The notes under the pieces are model-generated. The model made no database searches and was not told where the DNA came from. It saw only the letters and a list, made by a program, of their open reading frames with translations. The translations under genes were made by a program, and so were the position numbers. DNA of 64,000 nt, taken from the NCBI RefSeq assembly GCF_900631615.1, contig NZ_LR131273.1, forward strand, positions 434,001 to 498,000, in the 5' to 3' direction. This document shows positions 17,596-24,213 of the stretch, piece by piece. Origin of the DNA: Tsukamurella paurometabola. GTDB lineage: Bacteria; Actinomycetota; Actinomycetes; Mycobacteriales; Mycobacteriaceae. Within the stretch, counting starts at the first letter, position 1. Each line of letters begins with the position of its first letter.

Positions 17596-18768
17596 TCAGC
17601 TGAACGCGTTCTCCAGATCGGCGATGAGGTCGCCGATGTCCTCGATGCCGACGGACAGCCGCACCAGGTCCTCGGGGACCTCGAGCTGCGAGCCGGCGGT
17701 GGAGGCGTGGGTCATCGCGGCGGGGTGCTCGATCAGCGACTCGATGCCGCCGAGCGACTCCGCGAGGGTGAAGACCTCGGTCCGGGCGCAGAACCGCTGC
17801 GCGGCCTCGCGGCCGCCGGCGAGGCGCACGGAGATCATGCCGCCGAAGCGCTTCATCTGCTTGGCCGCGACCGCGTGGTTCGGGTGGCTCTCCAGGCCCG
17901 GGTACAGCACCGTCGACACCTCGGGACGGCCGGAGAGGAACTCGACGATCTTCTCCGCGTTGTCGCAGTGCCGGTCCATGCGGACGCCGAGCGTCTTGAT
18001 GCCGCGCAGCGCGAGGTAGACGTCGAACGGGCCGGGCACCGCGCCCGCGCCGTTCTGCAGGAAGGCGAAATCGGTGTCGAGCTGCTCGTCGTTGGTCACC
18101 AGCGCGCCGCCGACGGTGTCACTGTGCCCGCCGAGGTACTTGGTCACCGAGTGCAGCACCACGTCGGCGCCGAGCGTGAGCGGCGTCTGCAGGTACGGAC
18201 TGGCGAACGTGTTGTCCACCACCAGCTTCGCGCCGCCGGCATGGGCCACCTCGGCGAGGGCCTCGATGTCGCCGATGTTGAGCAGCGGGTTGGTCGGCGT
18301 CTCGATCCACACCAGCTTGGTGTTCGGGCGGATCGCGGCGCGCACGGCGTCGACGTCGTTGACGGCGGCGGGCGTGTGCTCGATCCCCCACTGCGAGAAC
18401 ACCTTGTCGATGAGGCGGAAGGTGCCGCCGTAGGCGTCGTCGGGGATCACCAGGTGATCGCCCGGGCGCAGGGTGGCGCGCAGCAGCGTGTCGGTGGCCG
18501 CCATGCCGGAGGCGAAGCCCCGGCCGAAGGTGCCCTCCTCGATCGCGGCGAGGTTCGCCTCGTACGCGCGCCGGGTGGGGTTGCCGGTGCGGGCGTACTC
18601 GAAGCCGCCGCGCATGCCGCCGACGCCGTCCTGGGCGAAGGTGGAGCTGGCGTAGATCGGGACGTTGACGGCGCCGGTCAGCGGGTCGGGCTCGTAGCCG
18701 GCGTGGATCGCGCGGGTCGAGAAGCCCTGCGCCGCGTGCTTGTCGATCGCGCTCTTCTGCTCGCTCAT
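17596..18768 (-). CDS. metB: Cystathionine gamma-synthase
   Basis: A 390-residue PLP enzyme of the Cys/Met metabolism family that makes cystathionine from an activated homoserine and cysteine for methionine synthesis. The PLP lysine is Lys210 in SVTKYLGGHSD; YARTGNPTR (58-66), ASGMAA (86-91) and the C-terminal ESLGGIESLIEHP support the family. It lies 14 bases behind cbs in one operon, as in M. tuberculosis (Rv1077, Rv1079). Cystathionine gamma-lyase shares all these motifs, so reverse transsulfuration cannot be excluded. Confidence 0.87.
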   Translation of the reverse strand: MSEQKSAIDKHAAQGFSTRAIHAGYEPDPLTGAVNVPIYASSTFAQDGVGGMRGGFEYARTGNPTRRAYEANLAAIEEGTFGRGFASGMAATDTLLRATLRPGDHLVIPDDAYGGTFRLIDKVFSQWGIEHTPAAVNDVDAVRAAIRPNTKLVWIETPTNPLLNIGDIEALAEVAHAGGAKLVVDNTFASPYLQTPLTLGADVVLHSVTKYLGGHSDTVGGALVTNDEQLDTDFAFLQNGAGAVPGPFDVYLALRGIKTLGVRMDRHCDNAEKIVEFLSGRPEVSTVLYPGLESHPNHAVAAKQMKRFGGMISVRLAGGREAAQRFCARTEVFTLAESLGGIESLIEHPAAMTHASTAGSQLEVPEDLVRLSVGIEDIGDLIADLENAFS

Positions 18769-18782
18769 GTCGCTGGCCCTTT

Positions 18783-20165
18783 CTACTTGCCGTGGGAGAG
18801 GAAGTTCAGCACGTCGTGCCGGGTGATCACGCCGACGGGCTTGCCGTCGTCGATCACCATGAGGGCGTCGGACTCGCGCAGCGCGGTGTTGGCGGCCGAG
18901 ATCGGCTGGCCCGCACCGATGAGCGGGAACGCGGGGCCCATGTGCTTGCTCACCGGGTCGGCGAGGTTCGCGCGGCCCTCGAAGACCGCGGAGAGCAGCT
19001 CCCGCTCGGTGACGGCACCCGCGACCTCGCCGGCCATGATCGGGGGCTCGGCGCCGACGACGGGCATCTGCGAGACGTTGTACTCCGCGAGGATCTCGAT
19101 GGCGTCGCGGATGGTCTCCGACGGGTGCGTGTGCACCAGGTCGGGCAGCTCGCCCTTCTTGCCGCGCAGGATGTCTCCGACGAGGGCCTCCTGCTCGTTG
19201 GGGTCGAGGGGCGCGCGCAGGAAGCCGTAGCTCGACATCCACTTGTCGTTGAAGATCTTCGACAGGTAGCCGCGGCCACCGTCGGGCAGCAGCACGACGA
19301 CGACCGCGTCGGGGTCGCGCTCGGCGACGCGCAGCGCGGCGACGACGGCCATGCCGCACGAACCGCCTACGAGGAGGCCCTCCTCGCGGGCGAGGCGCCG
19401 GGTCATCTCGAAGGAGTCGGCGTCGGAGACGGCGATGATCTCGTCGGGGACGTCGGGGTCGTAGGCGGTGGGCCAGAAGTCCTCGCCCACGCCCTCGACG
19501 AGGTAGGGCCGGCCGGTGCCGCCGGAGTAGACCGAGCCCTCGGGGTCGGCGCCGACGATCTTGACCGTGCCGCCGGAGATCTCCTTGAGGTAGCGGCCGG
19601 TGCCGGTGATGGTGCCGCCCGTGCCGACGCCCGCCACGAAGTGGGTGATCTTGCCCTCGGTGTCGCGCCAGATCTCCGGGCCGGTGGTCTCGTAGTGCGA
19701 GGCGGGACCGTTGGGGTTGGAGTACTGGTTCGGCTTCCAGGCGCCCGGGATGTCGCGCGTCAGGCGGTCGGAGACGTTGTAGTACGAGTCGGGGTGCTCC
19801 GGCGCGACGGCGGTCGGGCACACGACGACCTCGGCGCCGTAGGCCTTGAGGACGTTGCGCTTGTCCTCGCTGACCTTGTCCGGGCACACGAAGACGCATT
19901 TGTAGCCGCGCTGCTGCGCGACGATCGCGAGGCCCACGCCGGTGTTGCCGGAGGTCGGCTCGACGATGGTGCCGCCGGGCTGGAGCTCACCCGATGCCTC
20001 CGCGGCGTCGATCATCTTCACCGCGATCCGGTCCTTACTGGACCCGCCGGGGTTGAGGTACTCGATCTTCGCCGCGACCAGGCCCGACCCGGGCTTCACC
20101 ACGGAGTTCAGTCGCACCAGTGGGGTGTCGCCGATCAACTCGCTGACGTGTCCTGCGATACGCAT
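18783..20165 (-). CDS. cbs: Cystathionine beta-synthase
   Basis: A 460-residue PLP enzyme that condenses serine with homocysteine. PLP Lys44 lies in GGSSKDR, the substrate loop is PTSGNTG, and the phosphate-binding loop is GVGTGGTITG. Two CBS domains occupy about residues 335-455 and may bind adenosyl nucleotides. As in other bacterial forms, the N-terminal haem domain is absent. The gene starts near 20165 next to the divergent SGNH hydrolase gene; metB follows, giving a transsulfuration operon. Confidence 0.92.
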   Translation of the reverse strand: MRIAGHVSELIGDTPLVRLNSVVKPGSGLVAAKIEYLNPGGSSKDRIAVKMIDAAEASGELQPGGTIVEPTSGNTGVGLAIVAQQRGYKCVFVCPDKVSEDKRNVLKAYGAEVVVCPTAVAPEHPDSYYNVSDRLTRDIPGAWKPNQYSNPNGPASHYETTGPEIWRDTEGKITHFVAGVGTGGTITGTGRYLKEISGGTVKIVGADPEGSVYSGGTGRPYLVEGVGEDFWPTAYDPDVPDEIIAVSDADSFEMTRRLAREEGLLVGGSCGMAVVAALRVAERDPDAVVVVLLPDGGRGYLSKIFNDKWMSSYGFLRAPLDPNEQEALVGDILRGKKGELPDLVHTHPSETIRDAIEILAEYNVSQMPVVGAEPPIMAGEVAGAVTERELLSAVFEGRANLADPVSKHMGPAFPLIGAGQPISAANTALRESDALMVIDDGKPVGVITRHDVLNFLSHGK

Positions 20166-20235
20166 GCCTCCATCGTCCCAGAGCGCCCGGTACGCCTCAC
20201 GCCCGGTCCACGGCAGGACGTCTAGATTGGTGAGC

Positions 20236-21153
20236 ATGGGGTACTCCCGAAGCCGGCTCGCCCGTGACGCGCTGTACACCTCGGCGGCCGCCGTCAGCGG
20301 CGCCGGAGCCACCTGGGGCGCCTACGCCCTGCTCACCAAGCAGGCGCGCACCGCGCGCACCGTCATTCCCCACCGCACCGACATGGCGCCGTCGAAGGAC
20401 GGCATCTACTCGCCCGGCACCACCGTCGTCGAACGGCCGGGGCCGCACGTCTCCGCCGACGTGAGCCTCATGGTCTTCGGCGACTCCACGGCCGCGGGCC
20501 TCGGGGTCGACGATGCCGAGCACACCCCCGGCGTGCTCCTCGCGCGGGGCGTCGTGGCGGAGACGGGCCGTACGGTGCGGCTCGCGGTGAAGGCGATCGT
20601 GGGCGCGACGTCGAAGGGCTTGGCCGGGCAGATCGAGGCGGCGTTCATCGCGAAGCAGATCCCCGATGTAGCCGTCATCATCGTCGGCGCGAACGACGTG
20701 ACGGCGCTGAACTCGATCGAGCCGTCGGCGCGCCGGCTCGGGGCGGCGGTCGCCCAGTTGCGCGGCGCGGGCGCCGAGGTCGTGGTGGGCACCTGCCCGG
20801 ACATCGGGGTGGTGCAGGCGATCCCGCAGCCCCTGCGGTCGGTGATTCGGCGGTACGGGCTGCAGCTCGCGGCGCGGCAGCGGGCGCACGTGCTGGCTGC
20901 GGGCGGGCATCCCGTGCCCTTCGCCGACACCTTGACCCCCGAGTTCCTCGATGCGCCGGAGCGCATGTTCTCGCCGGACAACTTCCACCCGTCGGCAGCG
21001 GGCTACGAGCTGGCGGCGCGGCTGCTGCTCCCCGAGGTGCTCGCCGCGCTCGGCGAGTGGCACGGCCCGCTCCCCTCTCCGCCGGAGGTCTCGGAGGCCG
21101 CCGACGCGAACCGGCTGACGGCGCGGTTGGGGCGCGCCCTGCGCCGGGGCTGA
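20236..21153 (+). CDS. SGNH/GDSL-family hydrolase (Rv1075c-like)
   Basis: A 305-residue esterase-like protein with an N-terminal hydrophobic segment (residues 13-35) that anchors or exports it. The SGNH blocks are visible: block I GDSTAAGLG with the catalytic Ser, block III GANDV, and the C-terminal DNFHPSAAGY with the Asp/His pair. The substrate is unknown. A TAGATT box seven bases before the ATG points to a leaderless start; an in-frame GTG sits two codons earlier. It is divergent from cbs. Confidence 0.83.
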   Translation: MGYSRSRLARDALYTSAAAVSGAGATWGAYALLTKQARTARTVIPHRTDMAPSKDGIYSPGTTVVERPGPHVSADVSLMVFGDSTAAGLGVDDAEHTPGVLLARGVVAETGRTVRLAVKAIVGATSKGLAGQIEAAFIAKQIPDVAVIIVGANDVTALNSIEPSARRLGAAVAQLRGAGAEVVVGTCPDIGVVQAIPQPLRSVIRRYGLQLAARQRAHVLAAGGHPVPFADTLTPEFLDAPERMFSPDNFHPSAAGYELAARLLLPEVLAALGEWHGPLPSPPEVSEAADANRLTARLGRALRRG

Positions 21154-21169
21154 CGCGGCCCGGACACGC

Positions 21170-21204
21170 CGAACGCCCCGCAGCCCAGGGCTGCGGGGCG
21201 TTCG
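21170..21204. terminator. Strong bidirectional terminator
   Basis: A perfect 17-bp stem with a single-base loop lies between the SGNH hydrolase gene and the convergent BAX inhibitor-like gene. It is a GC-rich palindrome with a short T-containing tail. Confidence 0.8.
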
Positions 21205-21216
21205 CGCGGGTAGTGA

Positions 21217-22143
21217 CTAGTCGCTGCTGTAGAAGTAGCTCAGCAGGCGCAGGATCTCGACGTACAGCCAGACCAGCGTGACGGTCAGGCCCAGGGCCAC
21301 GCCCCACGCCGCCTTCGACGGTGCGCCGGCGCGGATCAGCTGATCCGCCTGGTCGAAGTCCAGCAGGAAGCTGAACGCCGCGATCGCGATGCACACCAGC
21401 GAGAAGATGATCGCGATGGTGCCGCCGCCGCGCAGCGGGTTCGACTCGCCGCCGGTGACCATAGCAATGACCATGTTGCCGAGAGCCAGCACCAGCACGC
21501 CGATCATGGCCGCGAACAGCATGCGGGTGAAGCGCGGGGTCACGCGGATCGCGCCGGTCTTGTAGACCACGAGCATGCCGATGAACACGCCGATGGAGGC
21601 AAGTACAGCCTGGCCGATGAGGGCACCGGCGCTGGGGCCGCCCTGCGAGACCGTGATGGCCGCGAACACGAAGGAGATCGAGCCGACGAACAGACCTTCG
21701 AGCGCCGCGTACGACAGCACGATGGCGGGGTTGTCCTGCTTGCGGCCGAAGCTCGCGATCATCACCAGGATGAAGCCGCCGATAGCGCCGACGAGCATGA
21801 GCGGCATCGCGGATACGATGCCTCCTGCAATCAGCGCATAGGCCGCGACCGCGAACGCAATGAGCACGCCGAGCGTCGCCGCGGTCTTGGTGACCACGTC
21901 GTCGATCGTCATCGTGCCGGAGCCCGTGCCCTGCTGGTACGGGGCCTGCGGCGGCTGCTGGTACTGCTGGAACTGCATGCCCTGGGCGGCGCCTGCGGCA
22001 CCCATCCCCAGGTTCATGCCCTGCGGGTATCCCTGCTGCTGACCGTAGCCCTGCTGCGGGTAGCCCTGCTGATAGCCGGCGGGCGCCTGCTGGCGGGTCT
22101 CCTTGGTCAGCCCGCGGAAGATCGGGTTGCTGCTTTCGCGCAC
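21217..22143 (-). CDS. BAX inhibitor-1/YccA family membrane protein
   Basis: A 308-residue protein. The first 85 residues are a low-complexity Gln/Gly/Pro/Tyr tail (repeats of QQGYPQ type), followed by seven hydrophobic helices ending LVWLYVEILRLLSYF, with the family's acidic FLLDFDQADQLI loop. Relatives modulate membrane protein turnover or calcium leak. The GTG at 22143 follows AAAGGA. A perfect GGGAAC-N17-CGTT promoter lies about 40-70 bases upstream, which suggests control by a SigH/SigE-type stress sigma factor. Confidence 0.83.
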   Translation of the reverse strand: MRESSNPIFRGLTKETRQQAPAGYQQGYPQQGYGQQQGYPQGMNLGMGAAGAAQGMQFQQYQQPPQAPYQQGTGSGTMTIDDVVTKTAATLGVLIAFAVAAYALIAGGIVSAMPLMLVGAIGGFILVMIASFGRKQDNPAIVLSYAALEGLFVGSISFVFAAITVSQGGPSAGALIGQAVLASIGVFIGMLVVYKTGAIRVTPRFTRMLFAAMIGVLVLALGNMVIAMVTGGESNPLRGGGTIAIIFSLVCIAIAAFSFLLDFDQADQLIRAGAPSKAAWGVALGLTVTLVWLYVEILRLLSYFYSSD

Positions 22144-22185
22144 CGTGGGGTCCTTTCCCTGGTCGTGCACCTGTACGTACTGTTC

Positions 22186-22212
22186 AACGCTCGAGTCGGC
22201 GGTTGCGTTCCC
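22186..22212 (-). promoter_or_regulatory. SigH/SigE-type promoter upstream of the BAX inhibitor-like gene
   Basis: On the minus strand GGGAAC (22212-22207) is followed after 17 bases by CGTT (22189-22186). This fits the GGAAC-N16-18-GTT consensus of the mycobacterial SigH/SigE and streptomycete SigR group. It predicts induction under thiol-oxidative or envelope stress. Confidence 0.6.
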
Positions 22213-22272
22213 GATTCTTGCGACAATTCTTTACGAACAGCTTAACCGTGTCCCGGCGGGAGTGCAGGTGGC

Positions 22273-22812
22273 TTACGCCGCAGGCCGGTCCAACAGGCTG
22301 TACAGCCGCTGGCGCAGCTCGTCGCGCGGCACCACGGACTCGACGGCCGCGAGCGCGTCGGCATCGTCGCTGCGCAGCACACCGAGAACCATGTGGGCGC
22401 CGTCGATCGTGCGGTCCTTTCGGTGCGCCGCCTCGCGCACCGCGAGTTGCAGCGTCTTCTTCGAGGCGGGATCGAAGGGGATGTGACCGGCGCGGAACTT
22501 CTTGCGGATGGGCCGCAGGATGTCGAAACCGAAGCGCTTCTCGACGGCGTCCGCGACGGCGCCCACGTCGATCCCGATGCCGCGCAGTGCCTCGGCGTCC
22601 TGGTCGGTGAGCACGCGGCCCGCGGCGGAGGCGCGCACCGCCTCGGGCGTGAGGCCGACGTCGGTCAGCTCGCGCTGCAGTGGACCGTCGACGGTGCCGA
22701 GCACACCGAGCAGCAAGTGGGTGGGAGTGATCTTGTCGGCGCCGCTGTCGCGCGCCTCCTCCTGGGCGAGTACGACCGCGACGCGGGCACTCTTGGTGAA
22801 CCGTTCGAACAC
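22273..22812 (-). CDS. Stand-alone Clp N-terminal domain protein
   Basis: A 179-residue protein made of the double Clp-N repeat that ClpA/ClpC use to bind substrates and adaptors, without any AAA domain. It starts MFERFTKSARVAVVLAQEEA and repeats LLLGVLG and MVLGVLR in the two halves. It lies 18 bases behind a small HTH gene, as an apparent two-gene operon. A role as adaptor, decoy or regulator of Clp proteolysis is inferred. Confidence 0.8.
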   Translation of the reverse strand: MFERFTKSARVAVVLAQEEARDSGADKITPTHLLLGVLGTVDGPLQRELTDVGLTPEAVRASAAGRVLTDQDAEALRGIGIDVGAVADAVEKRFGFDILRPIRKKFRAGHIPFDPASKKTLQLAVREAAHRKDRTIDGAHMVLGVLRSDDADALAAVESVVPRDELRQRLYSLLDRPAA

Positions 22813-22830
22813 AGCAGTCCTGTTCCCGGC

Positions 22831-23037
22831 TTACTTGCCGTACTTCTTGTGCACCGCCTGGCGGCTGACCGCGAGATGTTCCGCGATGTCCTGCCAGGAC
22901 CAGCCGAGATTCCTGGCGTTGGACACCTGGACCGCCTCGAGTTGGTCGGCCAGCTTCCGCAGTGCGACGACGGCGCGGAGCCCCTCCGCGGGGTCCTCCG
23001 ACGCCGCCGATCCGACGAGGGTGGGTGGTGAGCTCAC
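22831..23037 (-). CDS. Small helix-turn-helix protein, likely autoregulator of the Clp-N operon
   Basis: A 68-residue protein with a C-terminal HTH (LGWSWQDIAEHLAVSRQAVHKKYGK). The GTG at 23037 is preferred because TTGACA-17-TAAATT lies with the -10 box seven bases ahead, which predicts a leaderless start; a longer frame reaches 23073. Two GTCAAC-N4-GTTGAC-like palindromes overlap the -35 and -10 boxes, so it probably represses itself and the Clp-N gene. Confidence 0.72.
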   Translation of the reverse strand: MSSPPTLVGSAASEDPAEGLRAVVALRKLADQLEAVQVSNARNLGWSWQDIAEHLAVSRQAVHKKYGK

Positions 23038-23041
23038 ACCC

Positions 23042-23084
23042 GTCAATTTACGTTGACACTTCCGCCTTGTCAACGCATGTTGAC
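23042..23084 (-). promoter_or_regulatory. Promoter with two palindromic operators for the HTH/Clp-N operon
   Basis: The -35 TTGACA (23073-23068) and -10 TAAATT (23050-23045) have a 17-base spacer. Palindrome 1 is 23042-23057 and palindrome 2 is 23069-23084; both have GTCAA/TTGAC arms around a centre of a few bases. Their centres are 27 bases apart, so a dimer on each would cover both promoter boxes. Confidence 0.65.
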
Positions 23085-23121
23085 GGATCCGACGGTGCGC
23101 CGCACGCTACGCTTCCCTCGC

Positions 23122-23195
23122 GCCCCCATAGCCCAATTGGCAGAGGCAGCGGACTTAAAATCCGCACAGTGTCGGTTCGAGTCCGACTGGGGGCA
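23122..23195 (+). tRNA. tRNA-Leu(UAA)
   Basis: The cloverleaf reads with acceptor arms GCCCCCA/TGGGGGC, discriminator A, anticodon stem GCGGA/TCCGC around loop CTTAAAA (anticodon UAA), and T arm GTCGG/CCGAC. The variable loop is only five bases, whereas leucine tRNAs usually have a long one. No CCA is encoded. UUA codons are rare in a genome this rich in GC. The 3' half from the anticodon loop is the attachment site of the integrated element. Confidence 0.9.
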
Positions 23196-23196
23196 C
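23153..23196 (+). repeat. attL of the integrated element (3' half of tRNA-Leu)
   Basis: These 44 bases recur at 35589-35632 with two mismatches (23166-23167). The last 29 bases (23168-23196) are identical in both copies and are the likely crossover region. Integration leaves the tRNA gene intact. Confidence 0.9.
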
Positions 23197-23259
23197 TGCA
23201 TCACCGCAGGCAGGCCAGGTTTTCCCGGCTCACCTAGGTACTACCACCCCGGCCGCGCT

Positions 23260-23275
23260 ACCCCCGTGCTACCCA
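23260..23275 (+). repeat. Left copy of a 16-bp direct repeat, candidate integrase arm site
   Basis: ACCCCCGTGCTACCCA lies 63 bases inside attL and recurs exactly at 35432-35447 near attR, in the same orientation. Position near both ends suits arm-type binding sites of a tyrosine integrase or its directionality factor. Confidence 0.55.
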
Positions 23276-23346
23276 ACATGCGTGAGCCGGGGTGGTATCT
23301 CGCAAAAAGGATCGAGCTTGTCGGTGCCGCATGCGACGATCTGCGC

Positions 23347-24213
23347 ATGGGATTCGACGCACACGTACTCAAAGTGATGATCTCGTCGCCAGGCGACACC
23401 ACAGACGAGGTTCAGGCCGTCAAGGACGCACTGTACGGCTGGAACGGGTCGCGGTCCGAGAACGCCGAAACGGTTCTACTACCCCGCTTCTGGAAGACTG
23501 ACGCGGTGCCAACGCTCAGTAGTTCCGGAGGTCAGAGCGTCATCAATTCGCAACTCCTCGACGATGCAGACATCGTCATTGTGTTGTTTGATTCTCGGCT
23601 CGGCCAAGCCACCGACACCGCAGTATCGGGGACCGCGGAAGAGATTGAGCGGGCGGACGGTGCGGGCAAGCCCGTTCATGTTTGGTTTTCGGACGAGCCG
23701 ATCGACCGACACACGGACCTCAAAGAGTTGGGGCGCCTGAAGAAGTTCCGAGACGAGTTGGAGGACAAGGGGCTGCTCGGCGTCTACGCCGACCTGAACG
23801 ACCTCGCCTACAAGGTGCGCGACGCAGTGGAATCCGACATCTCCAAAATGGGACTCGGAACACCGTCGGTCAAACGAAAAGGTGAACACGCGAAGCCTCG
23901 CGCCAAGATCCGGTCGTGGCGCGAACAGGACGGAATCGACAGACGATCCGGCGCTGCAAAATTTAAAACCAGAAATCGCCTCGTGCTAGAAAATCTATCC
24001 GACACCGTGACCGCTGAGGGACTTACAGTGGACCTCGGCGAGTTGGAATCGTGGGTCAGGCGCCCAACTACGGAGCCTTTCGACCTACCACCCGACTCTC
24101 CCCTTGAATGGGTTGCCCTACTTGTCGGCGACATCCCTCCTCAGTTGACGGTCACCTTCCGCTGGACAGAGGACGGCAACGAACATTCATTCGATCAGCC
24201 CCTCACAATCTAA
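23347..24213 (+). CDS. DUF4062 domain protein, candidate anti-phage cargo
   Basis: A 288-residue protein. Its N-terminal half reads as a DUF4062/TIR-like Rossmann fold: KVMISSPGDT (9-18), DADIVIVLFDSRLG (73-86), TAEEIE (96-101) with a candidate catalytic Glu, and KPVHVWFS (108-115). A basic linker near 175-195 joins a beta-rich C-terminal domain of about 85 residues. DUF4062 proteins often serve as effector or sensor modules in immunity; the activity here is unproven. The gene lies between attL and the integrase, a typical cargo position, is AT-richer than the host, and its stop overlaps the integrase stop by four bases. Confidence 0.75.
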   Translation: MGFDAHVLKVMISSPGDTTDEVQAVKDALYGWNGSRSENAETVLLPRFWKTDAVPTLSSSGGQSVINSQLLDDADIVIVLFDSRLGQATDTAVSGTAEEIERADGAGKPVHVWFSDEPIDRHTDLKELGRLKKFRDELEDKGLLGVYADLNDLAYKVRDAVESDISKMGLGTPSVKRKGEHAKPRAKIRSWREQDGIDRRSGAAKFKTRNRLVLENLSDTVTAEGLTVDLGELESWVRRPTTEPFDLPPDSPLEWVALLVGDIPPQLTVTFRWTEDGNEHSFDQPLTI

